From an uncultured Pelagibacteraceae bacterium (GTDB taxonomy: Bacteria; Pseudomonadota; Alphaproteobacteria; Pelagibacterales; Pelagibacteraceae), in contig CACBBX010000001.1 of the NCBI GenBank assembly GCA_902537575.1, positions 62,001-126,000 of the forward strand: DNA of 64,000 nt, written 5' to 3'. Positions 19,234-27,984 of this stretch are shown in pieces (within the stretch, counting starts at the first letter, position 1; every line of letters begins with the position of its first letter). The notes under the pieces were generated by a model, which saw only the letters and a list, made by a program, of their open reading frames with translations, did no database searches and had not been told where the DNA came from. The translations under genes were made by a program, and so were the position numbers.

Positions 19234-19569
19234 TTATTTAGACCACCAAATAGAATATCCATTTGGCGAAATGATAATTGGTAAATGATACTTTTTTTTA
19301 GGATCTTCCATTTTGAATTTAATAGTTATTTCTGAAACAATCTTTTTTTCCGAAAAATATTCAGCAGTTTTGCAAATCATTTCATATTCGCAAGCACAAT
19401 CATTTTCAGATAGTTCAAAATTTTTTATAATTCTTCCCTCTTCATCTGTTTCTGTTTCATAAAATGTTTTTTTTAATCCAGATCGATTAATTTGATTAAT
19501 TATTACCTTTACTCCACTTGCATGGCTCCCATTGCTAGAATTTAGAAGATGAGATGATAAAGTTGCCAT
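19234..19569 (-). CDS. Transthyretin-like / 5-hydroxyisourate hydrolase-family protein with atypical C-terminus
   Basis: MATLSSHLLNSSNGSHASGVKV...YHLPIIISPNGYSIWWSK: HIUase-like fold signature, but terminal YRGS replaced. Confidence 0.75.
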   Translation of the reverse strand: MATLSSHLLNSSNGSHASGVKVIINQINRSGLKKTFYETETDEEGRIIKNFELSENDCACEYEMICKTAEYFSEKKIVSEITIKFKMEDPKKKYHLPIIISPNGYSIWWSK

Positions 19570-19572
19570 ATT

Positions 19573-21315
19573 TTATTCTATTGAAGCCTTATCTCTTTTA
19601 TCACTAACCGCAGCAACTATTGGACTAATAACGCCTTTAGCTTTCACGTTGATACACGCAGTTTTACCACTCTCTATTGCTCTTTTTAAAGCTGGAGCAA
19701 GTTGTTCTCTTTTTGTCACAAGTTCACCATGACCTCCAAAGCCTTCAAAAATTTTGTGAAATGGTATATCTCTAAAATCTGTTGCAAAGTGTTTTCCATT
19801 ATCAAATAACCTTTCTTGTTGCTGAGATATGCAATCTAATCCACCGTTATTATCAATTACTACTACTATAGGTTTATTTTCTTGGAAAGCAGCTTCAATT
19901 GACAATCCTCCTGAAAGAAAAGCGCCATCACCACTAATTAGAACTACATTTGAATTAGGATTTAAGTTTTTCGCAGAAAGAGCAAAAGGTACACCAACTC
20001 CCAACATACTAAAAGTACCTGGATGGAGAATTCCTCCAATTTTTTTTCCTTTAGATCCTGCAATATTTATTGCAATTTCAGACCAAAAATGTGTGTTACC
20101 CCCATCAATTACTAACCAATCTTTTTCTCCAATGGCATCTTGAACATCTAAGGCTAATTGAAGAGGATGCATTTTTCCTCCATTCATTTCAGCTTCTTTT
20201 GTTTCTTTGCTTAAATTGTTTAAAGTTTTATCAACCCACTCCATTTTTTTTGATTTGTTAAGATCAAACCACTTTTTATCTAAATTCCATTTATTACTAA
20301 TTTTAAGTTTGTTTAAAGTATCAAAAAATACACCTGGATCACATAGGAGGTTAATATCTGCAGCCCTATTAAGCTCTATTTCTTCATGAGATCCATTGAT
20401 ACAAATAAGCCTAGTTGTTTTTGGAAAAAGTGGAGGGTTTCCAAAATTCATCTGATTATCTAATCTTGCCCCAACCATTAAAACTAAGTCAGATTCGTTT
20501 AATGCAAACTTAGATGGAGGATATTGATGTATATCAGCTAAACCCATATAAGCATTAGCTTCTTCGCCCAGTAACTTTTGGTGATAAGGAATATTAAATA
20601 TGGGAATATTTAAAGTATTTCCTACTTCCTCTAATTTTTTTTCAGACTCAGACCACCAAACTCCGTGACCACCAATTAAAACTGGTTTTTTTGAATTACA
20701 AGCAAGTTCTAATATTTCAGACATTTGTAATGGGTCAGGCCATGCTTTAACTATAGGTTTTTTTTGATGTGAAAATGGTCTCTCTTCAAGACCAACATCT
20801 TCAGAAAATGATGAAAACATAATATCAACAGGCAAACTTAAATGAACAGCTCCTGGATATCCATTGGTTGCTATTCTGTATGCTTTGTCTACAAATTCCC
20901 TTATTCTAGTGCCATCTGTTATACTCGCGCTATACTTAGTTAGCGGTGCAGCAATAGCGACATCATCAATTTCCTTAAACCCACCTGAACCCTGTCTTTT
21001 CAAACTACTGGAACCAGTTATAAATATTACAGGTGATCTTTCACCCCAAGCTTCCATCATTGAAGGTACTGCATTTGCAAATCCTTCTGGACCTACAAGA
21101 CAAACTGTAGGTTTTCTGGTAATTCTAGTATGTCCGTCGGCAATATGTCCTGCTATTTGTTCATGGGGACAGTTTATTACTTCCATCTGACACTCCATAA
21201 ATCCTTCAAGTGCTGGATTACAAAAACCTCCGGACAAAGTAAACACATGTTTTATACCCTTGTCTTTTAAGGCTCTAGCAATTAATGACCCACCTCTGAT
21301 TTTTTTTTCTGACAT
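19573..21315 (-). CDS. TPP-dependent acetolactate synthase-like enzyme
   Basis: HVFTLSGG, HEQIAGHIADGHTR (conserved Glu), ISGDGAFLSGGLSIEAAFQENKPIVVVIDNN (TPP/Mg motif). Confidence 0.85.
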   Translation of the reverse strand: MSEKKIRGGSLIARALKDKGIKHVFTLSGGFCNPALEGFMECQMEVINCPHEQIAGHIADGHTRITRKPTVCLVGPEGFANAVPSMMEAWGERSPVIFITGSSSLKRQGSGGFKEIDDVAIAAPLTKYSASITDGTRIREFVDKAYRIATNGYPGAVHLSLPVDIMFSSFSEDVGLEERPFSHQKKPIVKAWPDPLQMSEILELACNSKKPVLIGGHGVWWSESEKKLEEVGNTLNIPIFNIPYHQKLLGEEANAYMGLADIHQYPPSKFALNESDLVLMVGARLDNQMNFGNPPLFPKTTRLICINGSHEEIELNRAADINLLCDPGVFFDTLNKLKISNKWNLDKKWFDLNKSKKMEWVDKTLNNLSKETKEAEMNGGKMHPLQLALDVQDAIGEKDWLVIDGGNTHFWSEIAINIAGSKGKKIGGILHPGTFSMLGVGVPFALSAKNLNPNSNVVLISGDGAFLSGGLSIEAAFQENKPIVVVIDNNGGLDCISQQQERLFDNGKHFATDFRDIPFHKIFEGFGGHGELVTKREQLAPALKRAIESGKTACINVKAKGVISPIVAAVSDKRDKASIE

Positions 21316-22473
21316 CTAATATTTAAAGTCTCTTATAAACCTTTCTGAAATTATATCTGAAGAAATATCTTTTATATCAGTTAAACCAACTAATCCCAAT
21401 GCAGTACTTATTTCATCTTTTATTATATCTACAACACGTTTTAGTCCGTTGGCACCATCTGCGCCAATTCCATACATTAAAGGTCTACCAATCATTGTAA
21501 AATCAGCACCCATTGCTAAAGCTCTAACCACATCACTTCCACCTCTAATTCCACTATCGAAAATAATTGGAAAATCATTTCCTAATGCATTTCTTATTAA
21601 AGGTAATGCCTCAATTGATGTTAAAGCACTATCCAATTGTCTTCCACCATGATTTGATACTTGTATTGCATCAGCACCTTCAGATTTGATTTTGATTGCA
21701 TCTTTAGATGACATCACTCCTTTAATTATTAACTTACCTTTCCATTTTTCTCTAATCCTTTTTAGTGTATCCCAATCTGTAGCACCTCTACTCTCACTTC
21801 TTACAAATTTGTTACCCTTCTTGGATGTTTCGTAATTCATTGGTTTTGGTATACCATTAAGCAAAGTACTAATTGACCAATTTGGATGAGTTGCAAAGTC
21901 AACAAATTGTTTTAATCCAAGGTTAAAAGGTACATTAAAACCGTTTCGATTATCTTTAGCTCTACGAAATTGTATTGGCACATCTACAGTTAAAATTGCA
22001 ACCTTATAACCAGTTCTCTCGGCTCTATCTAATAACTCCATAACAAATTCTTCATCTTGAAAATTATAAAGTTGTAGCCAAACATTTCCATTAGAAAATT
22101 CATACATATTTTCTAGAGAGGTTGAGGAAGCCATTGACACACACATAGGCACATTACTTGAAAGACTTTCTTCAGCTAACATTTTATCAGCACCTGGCCA
22201 AGTTAAATTACACATACCCATCGGCGCAAAACCAAATGGTTGGTTATATTCAAATCCAAGAATATCTTTTTTTATAATTCTTTTTTCTACATTTCGTAAA
22301 ACTTTTGGCTGTAATCTTATTTGGTCTAATGATTTACTATTGTTCTCACATAATCGTTCGTCACCTGAGGCACCATCAACAAAATCAAACATTAATTTTG
22401 GAACACGTTTTTTTGCAACAATTCTTGCTTCTTCAACGCTATGAATTTTTTCACTTGCTACTACGTTATTCAT
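21316..22473 (-). CDS. FMN-dependent alpha-hydroxy-acid dehydrogenase (lactate/glycolate/mandelate family)
   Basis: IKGVMSSKDAIKIKSEGADAIQVSNHGGRQLDSA...FDSGIRGGSDVVRALAMGADFTMIGRP. Confidence 0.88.
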   Translation of the reverse strand: MNNVVASEKIHSVEEARIVAKKRVPKLMFDFVDGASGDERLCENNSKSLDQIRLQPKVLRNVEKRIIKKDILGFEYNQPFGFAPMGMCNLTWPGADKMLAEESLSSNVPMCVSMASSTSLENMYEFSNGNVWLQLYNFQDEEFVMELLDRAERTGYKVAILTVDVPIQFRRAKDNRNGFNVPFNLGLKQFVDFATHPNWSISTLLNGIPKPMNYETSKKGNKFVRSESRGATDWDTLKRIREKWKGKLIIKGVMSSKDAIKIKSEGADAIQVSNHGGRQLDSALTSIEALPLIRNALGNDFPIIFDSGIRGGSDVVRALAMGADFTMIGRPLMYGIGADGANGLKRVVDIIKDEISTALGLVGLTDIKDISSDIISERFIRDFKY

Positions 22474-23159
22474 AATTTATTTATATACTCTTTTAGACTA
22501 ATTTTATTATTTTTATCAACAAAATATGCATCACAATTTTCCCTAGCAGAATAAACTTCTTTAGCAACTCCATTAACAAAAAGTACAGCAACACCATCAT
22601 CTATAGCAACTCCTGGAGGCAACTTGTTTTTTTTAATTTCTGATTGATATTGAGACATTCTATTATTTTCTAATGAGTGTGGCGTACAACTCCCTGATAT
22701 CAAGTTGATACCTTTTAAAACCTTATATCCCGAACCTAAAGAGTATGACAAAATCCAATCAAACCAACACACACCACCAGCACTAACACCTGATAATATT
22801 ATTCCTTTTTCATAAGCATTTTTAAAAATATTAATTAAATTACAATTTTTCCAAAGTTCTAACATATAGGCAGTATTTCCTCCTCCTATATAAATTACAT
22901 GTTTATCAAAAATCCATTGAGAAAAACCAACGATATTAGATGTAAGGTTAAAATGAGATAATTCTGAAGTTTTATTTTCAAATCTTTTATAAAATAGATC
23001 AATTTTTGTATTATCATCCTTACTAGCTGTAGCTAAAAAACCAATTTTTTTATTTTTATTTGTAGATTGGTTAATAACAAAATCATCTAAGCCTTCATCA
23101 GATTGATGAGTAAATCCGCCTCCACCTATTGCAATTATTTTTTTTTCTAATTTAGACAT
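22470..23159 (-). CDS. Peptidase E / cyanophycinase-like (S51) protein
   Basis: IAIGGGG...VIYIGGGNTAYMLELW...GVSAGGVCWFDW (Ser nucleophile elbow). Confidence 0.75.
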   Translation of the reverse strand: MSKLEKKIIAIGGGGFTHQSDEGLDDFVINQSTNKNKKIGFLATASKDDNTKIDLFYKRFENKTSELSHFNLTSNIVGFSQWIFDKHVIYIGGGNTAYMLELWKNCNLINIFKNAYEKGIILSGVSAGGVCWFDWILSYSLGSGYKVLKGINLISGSCTPHSLENNRMSQYQSEIKKNKLPPGVAIDDGVAVLFVNGVAKEVYSARENCDAYFVDKNNKISLKEYINKL

Positions 23160-23185
23160 TAAATTAATTAAAGTTATAAAATTAA

Positions 23186-24409
23186 TTAATTTCTAATACC
23201 TGCCCACGGTGCAGGTTTTTGAGGTATATCTTTTTTGATACCTCTCACTATTTCACCTTTGGCATCATACATTGGTAATTTACAAAGTTCTGCTTTATGA
23301 ATTTTATTATCTATACACTCTACATCTATCACTGTTCCAGGACCAATTTCTGAATTGTCCAGTAGTGCTATCCCAACACCACAAACTTGATAAGGAGACC
23401 ATGTACTTGATGTCACTTTACCAACAATTTTCCCATTTAATTTTAAAGACCTTCCTTTTTTTGCAATACCATCTACAACTCTAATACCCCAACTTCGGCA
23501 TTCTTTATTTGCATCAAGTAATGCTTTTTTTCCAATAAAATTATCTTTTTTGAAGTCAACAAAATGTCCTAAACCTACGGAAAAAGGAGTCGTTTCAATT
23601 GAAAAATCTTGACCGGCAGAAAGTAGTCCTGCCTCTATTCTCCTGCCTCTAAATGCAGGAGTCCCTGTAATAATCATTCCCATTTTTGAACCTTCGTTCA
23701 GAATTAAATCTCCTAATTTTTCTGAATTATTTTCGGGCCTAAAATATATTTCCCATCCAAGCTCATTTGTAAATCCAGTACGACTTACTATAACTTTCTC
23801 TTTAGCCATAGTCACTTCAACCCAATCAAAATAATTCCAAGATTTTGCTATTGGTTCATCAATCAAGTTATCAAGAAGATCCATAGACTTTGGACCTTGT
23901 ACTTGACTAACAAAAACATTTGGCTCCAGAATTTCTACATCTAACCCCTCAGAATGGGCATTATACCACGAAAACATTTCTCCATCTGCTTGAGCAAACC
24001 AATATCTTTCATCATCAATTCTTAAAAGTAATCCATCGGTAATTATTCCACCATTGTGATAGCAAGCAAACTGATAAGAACATCTTCCTTTTTTAACTTT
24101 TGAAATATCTCGAGGAAAAATTTTTTGTAGTAACTTAAGTGCATCTGGGCCTTTAATTTCATAAGGATGTTCTCCAGTATGCCTAAAAATAACTTCCTGT
24201 TTCGTTTTCCAATATTGTTCATCTGCAGTAGCATTTGATAATTTTTCGGTTGTCAGTCTTCCAGCATATTGAGAATATTCAGGATCATATGGAAGCTCTT
24301 GATATGTTAATGGATGAACACTTAATGTTCGAGCCATCTCTAACGGTCTTTCAGTTTCCTGTAATTGAGGTTTGATAGAAAACCTCAGATTTTGTAAAGA
24401 CTTATGCAT
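23186..24409 (-). CDS. GcvT-family tetrahydrofolate-dependent aminomethyl/methyltransferase-like protein
   Basis: HTGEHPYEIKGPDALKLLQKIFPRDISKVKKGRCSYQFACYHNGGIITDGLLLRI...GWEIYF...RRIEAGLLSAGQDF. Confidence 0.8.
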   Translation of the reverse strand: MHKSLQNLRFSIKPQLQETERPLEMARTLSVHPLTYQELPYDPEYSQYAGRLTTEKLSNATADEQYWKTKQEVIFRHTGEHPYEIKGPDALKLLQKIFPRDISKVKKGRCSYQFACYHNGGIITDGLLLRIDDERYWFAQADGEMFSWYNAHSEGLDVEILEPNVFVSQVQGPKSMDLLDNLIDEPIAKSWNYFDWVEVTMAKEKVIVSRTGFTNELGWEIYFRPENNSEKLGDLILNEGSKMGMIITGTPAFRGRRIEAGLLSAGQDFSIETTPFSVGLGHFVDFKKDNFIGKKALLDANKECRSWGIRVVDGIAKKGRSLKLNGKIVGKVTSSTWSPYQVCGVGIALLDNSEIGPGTVIDVECIDNKIHKAELCKLPMYDAKGEIVRGIKKDIPQKPAPWAGIRN

Positions 24410-24489
24410 ATTTTTTAATAAATTAAATTAGTATTTTTATCCACTAAATATCCTAAATAATCACACCCACATTACGTTACAACTCTTAA

Positions 24490-24519
24490 TTGTACTATTA
24501 ATTATCATTGTTCTAAAAT
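24490..24519 (+). promoter_or_regulatory. Possible sigma70 promoter TTGTAC / 18 nt / TAAAAT for the peptide-type transporter
   Basis: Spacing-consistent -35/-10 in the divergent intergenic region; SD-like gagagga before ATG 24567. Confidence 0.45.
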
Positions 24520-24566
24520 TTGTAAGATGTTAGCTTTTAAATAAATAATTAAAGAGAGGAAGAATT

Positions 24567-26054
24567 ATGAAAAACATTTTTAAACTGATATCAGTTGTAT
24601 TGATATCATCTTTATTTTCTTTTTCAGCTGCAAATGCCTCAAGTGGAGTATTTAAAATTTCACATGACCTTGGATTTGGAAAAGATACAAATCTAGATGC
24701 AATTACTAAAGGAAGATTATTTCAAGTAGTAATTATGACTCAAAACCGTCTAGTAAGAAAAGATCTTAAAGGAGTTACATCAGCCGAACTAGCTACTGAT
24801 TGGTCAGCTAATGCCGATGCTACAGAATGGACATTTAAACTTAGAAAAGGTGTAAAATTTCACGATGGATCTGACTTTGATGCAGAGGATGTAAAATATT
24901 CTTTGATGCGTGTTCAAGATCCAGAAATAGGTTCCCCTGCAAAAAAAAGTATGAGTACAGTAACAGCTATTGAAGTTGTGGACTCCCATACTATTAAAAT
25001 GAAATTAAATACATCTTTTGCAGATTTTCCATTATTACTTACTGATTACAGATTAAGAATGATTCCATCAGGCTCAGGAGATACTATTGGGCAAACTGGA
25101 ATTGGTACTGGTCCTTTTATAGTGGATAAATTTGATCCAGAAGGAACAACAGTTCTTAAAGCAAATGCAGATTATTGGGAGGGTGCACCTGGTTTAGCAG
25201 AAGTACATGTTATTGCTATTCCTGATGGTGAAGCTAGAGTTCAAGCACTTTTAACTGGTCAGATACATATGAACAGATATGTTCCGTTCAGTCAAAAAAA
25301 AATCTTTGATGGAAACTCTAAGTTTAATGTTTCGGTTGTGCCCACAGGAAACTGGAGAGGAATGGTTATGAGAACAGATACAGCACCATTTGACAATGCA
25401 AAGGTTAGAAAAGCTGTAAGATTAGCTGTAGACAGACAAGAACTTGTAGATTTGGTTATGGGAGGAGCTGCAACCGTATCTTGTGATACACCTGTTGCAC
25501 CATCAGACCAATATCGTCTTAAAATGAAGTGTCCACAGGATATCAAAAAAGCTAAAAAGCTTTTAGCTGAAGCAGGTTATCCAAATGGGATTGATATGGT
25601 AATTCATGTTTCTACTAAAGAACCTACATGGCCAACAATAGGAGAAGTTTTGCAGCAGCAATTTGCTGAAGCTGGTATTAAGGCTGAGGTTAAAATGACT
25701 CCTTCAAAAAGTTATTGGAATGAAACTTGGATGAAAAAACCAGTCGCAATGACCCGTTGGAATGAAAGACCCGCTGATAGTGCATTGCATGAAATTTATC
25801 ATAGTGGAGCAAAATGGAATGAGTCTTATTTCAAAAATCCAGATTTTGATAAAAACTTAGCTGATGCAAGAGGTGAGCTTAAATTTGGCAAAAGAAAAAA
25901 AGCTTATCAGAATGCCCAAAAAACATTATGGGAAGAATCTGGAACTTTGATTCCTTACCATGTATCTAAATTAATTGTAACTTCTTCTGCAGTCAAAAAT
26001 TTAGATGAAGTAGAGGTATTTTCTGTTCGTTGGCACAAAATCAAAATAAAGTAA
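24567..26054 (+). CDS. Dipeptide/oligopeptide-type ABC transporter substrate-binding protein (SBP_bac_5)
   Basis: Signal peptide; WTFKLRKGVKFHDGSDFDAEDVKYSLMR family signature; followed by two permeases and a double ATPase. Confidence 0.9.
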   Translation: MKNIFKLISVVLISSLFSFSAANASSGVFKISHDLGFGKDTNLDAITKGRLFQVVIMTQNRLVRKDLKGVTSAELATDWSANADATEWTFKLRKGVKFHDGSDFDAEDVKYSLMRVQDPEIGSPAKKSMSTVTAIEVVDSHTIKMKLNTSFADFPLLLTDYRLRMIPSGSGDTIGQTGIGTGPFIVDKFDPEGTTVLKANADYWEGAPGLAEVHVIAIPDGEARVQALLTGQIHMNRYVPFSQKKIFDGNSKFNVSVVPTGNWRGMVMRTDTAPFDNAKVRKAVRLAVDRQELVDLVMGGAATVSCDTPVAPSDQYRLKMKCPQDIKKAKKLLAEAGYPNGIDMVIHVSTKEPTWPTIGEVLQQQFAEAGIKAEVKMTPSKSYWNETWMKKPVAMTRWNERPADSALHEIYHSGAKWNESYFKNPDFDKNLADARGELKFGKRKKAYQNAQKTLWEESGTLIPYHVSKLIVTSSAVKNLDEVEVFSVRWHKIKIK

Positions 26055-26066
26055 ATTAATCTTGTA

Positions 26067-26100
26067 TTTACAGGCCTTATTTTAAGGCCTGTAAATTTTT
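26067..26100 (+). terminator. Intrinsic terminator/attenuator after the SBP gene
   Basis: TTTACAGGCCTT-atttt-AAGGCCTGTAAA followed by TTTTT. Confidence 0.8.
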
Positions 26101-26140
26101 CACCTTTAAAATTATTTTTAAATTTTATAAATATTTAAAT

Positions 26141-27097
26141 ATGTTTTTTTTAGTAATAAAAAGAATTCTATTAGGTTTAATCACTTTATTTATAGTATCA
26201 CTAATCACATTTGCCGGAGTTGAGGTGTTACCTGGTGATGCCTGTACAACTTATCTTGAAAGACAGGCTTTTGGGGAAGCTTTAGAAGCTTGTTATCAGA
26301 GGCTCGGGCTTAATGTTCCCGCATATGAAAGATATATATCTTGGGCATGGGGAGTTCTTCAATGGGATTTTGGATATTCTCTAAGTGGAGAAATGAAAAT
26401 AAATGAGGTTTTAGGACCCAAAGTTAAAAATTCTTTAGTTCTTGCCTCGGCATCCATATTGATTGGGATACCCATTGCTTTATTATTAGGAATTGTAACT
26501 GCTTTATGGAGAGATAGACTTCCTGATATTATTATTTCCACTGTAACAATATTTTCTATGACAATTCCAGAATTTATAAGTGCAACATTATTAATTCTCA
26601 TTGTTGCTATTTGGCTTGAGTGGTTACCTGGTATTGTAATTGTTCCTACTGACGCAACTGTATCGGAATTACTGCCAAATATAATTTTACCAGTCATTGC
26701 AATCTCCATGATCATGACAGCTCATATGGCTAGGATGGTTAGATCTAGTGTAATTCAAGTAATGGCAAGTGATTACGTCCAAATGGCAATCTTAAAGGGA
26801 GTTCCTTATTGGAAAATGGTATTTAGACACGTTTTACCAAATGCTTTACTGCCAGCAATAAACGTTGTTGCTCTTACAATCGCATGGTTATTAGGTGGTG
26901 TTGTGGTAACTGAGGTTGTTTTTAATTACCCTGGCTTAGGGAGATTAGTAATTGAGTCTATCTCAAATAGAGATTTGCCCGTAGTTCAAGCTTTAGCAAT
27001 TATTCTTGCATCAATATATGTGGGTATCAATTTGATTGCTGATCTAACAACTTTAATGTTGAACCCTAGGTTAAAATCTCTTCAAATAAAAAAGTAA
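26141..27097 (+). CDS. Dipeptide-type ABC transporter permease (DppB-like)
   Basis: N-terminal MFFLVIKRILLGLITLFIVSLITFAGVEVLPGD; BPD permease TM pattern. Confidence 0.9.
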   Translation: MFFLVIKRILLGLITLFIVSLITFAGVEVLPGDACTTYLERQAFGEALEACYQRLGLNVPAYERYISWAWGVLQWDFGYSLSGEMKINEVLGPKVKNSLVLASASILIGIPIALLLGIVTALWRDRLPDIIISTVTIFSMTIPEFISATLLILIVAIWLEWLPGIVIVPTDATVSELLPNIILPVIAISMIMTAHMARMVRSSVIQVMASDYVQMAILKGVPYWKMVFRHVLPNALLPAINVVALTIAWLLGGVVVTEVVFNYPGLGRLVIESISNRDLPVVQALAIILASIYVGINLIADLTTLMLNPRLKSLQIKK

Positions 27098-27098
27098 A

Positions 27099-27983
27099 AT
27101 GACCAAAAAAAAAGAAAAACAAAAAAATACTTTCGAAAAAATATGTGAAGTAATTAAAACTATGGCTTCTAAGCCATCGGGTTTAATAGGTTTAACAATA
27201 CTTATTTTCCATGTCATCTTAGCGATTACAAGTCCATTGTATGTACCATATGATTACAAAGCTATTGATCCAACATTAATGTTGACCCCACCATCGTCTG
27301 AATTTTGGTTTGGTACTGACAGTTTAGGAAGAGATGTTTTTACTAGAACAATCTTAGGAGGCAGAACAGCTTTAACAGTTACATTTTTTGGTTCTTTAAT
27401 TGCATTACTTTGGGGTGGTGCATTGGGAATATTTTGTGGACTTGTTGGTGGAAAAATAGATGACGTTGTTATGAGAATTATAGATGCGTTTTTATCTATT
27501 CCATGGATCTTAGCAATGCTTTTAATTGTTTCTTTATTAGGAACTACAACACTTGTTTTAATTCCAGCGCTCGGTTTCTTTTATGGTAAAGGTATTGTTA
27601 GAGTAGCAAGGGCAGCAACACATGATGTGATTGCTAAGGATTTTATAGTTTCAGCAAGAGCAAGAGGTCATAGCAACTTATCAATAATCTGGAATGAAAT
27701 TTTACCAAATGTAAGAGATGCAATTATGGTCGAAGGAGCTATGAGATGGTCATGGATGTTACTTGGATTTAGTTCATTATCTTTTTTAGGATTTGGAGTA
27801 AGTCCTCCAACACCAGATTGGGGTTTAATGATTTCAAATGCGAGAGGATTAATGTCTTTTGCGTACTGGGCAGTGTTAGCTCCAATATTTGGATTAAGTT
27901 CATTAATCATTGGAATTAATTTGACAGCCGATGCATTTGCAAAAGCACTTGGAATAGACAGATCAACAAAGGCACCTGTTTAA
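27099..27983 (+). CDS. Dipeptide-type ABC transporter permease (DppC-like)
   Basis: FGTDSLGRDVFTRTILGGRTAL; ARARGHSNLSIIWNEILPN. Confidence 0.9.
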   Translation: MTKKKEKQKNTFEKICEVIKTMASKPSGLIGLTILIFHVILAITSPLYVPYDYKAIDPTLMLTPPSSEFWFGTDSLGRDVFTRTILGGRTALTVTFFGSLIALLWGGALGIFCGLVGGKIDDVVMRIIDAFLSIPWILAMLLIVSLLGTTTLVLIPALGFFYGKGIVRVARAATHDVIAKDFIVSARARGHSNLSIIWNEILPNVRDAIMVEGAMRWSWMLLGFSSLSFLGFGVSPPTPDWGLMISNARGLMSFAYWAVLAPIFGLSSLIIGINLTADAFAKALGIDRSTKAPV

Positions 27984-27984
27984 A

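Noticed and set aside
19829-21190. Several plus-strand ORFs of 60-108 aa (19829, 20070, 20207, 20864)
   Set aside because: Antisense shadows of the TPP enzyme coding frame at 19573-21315.
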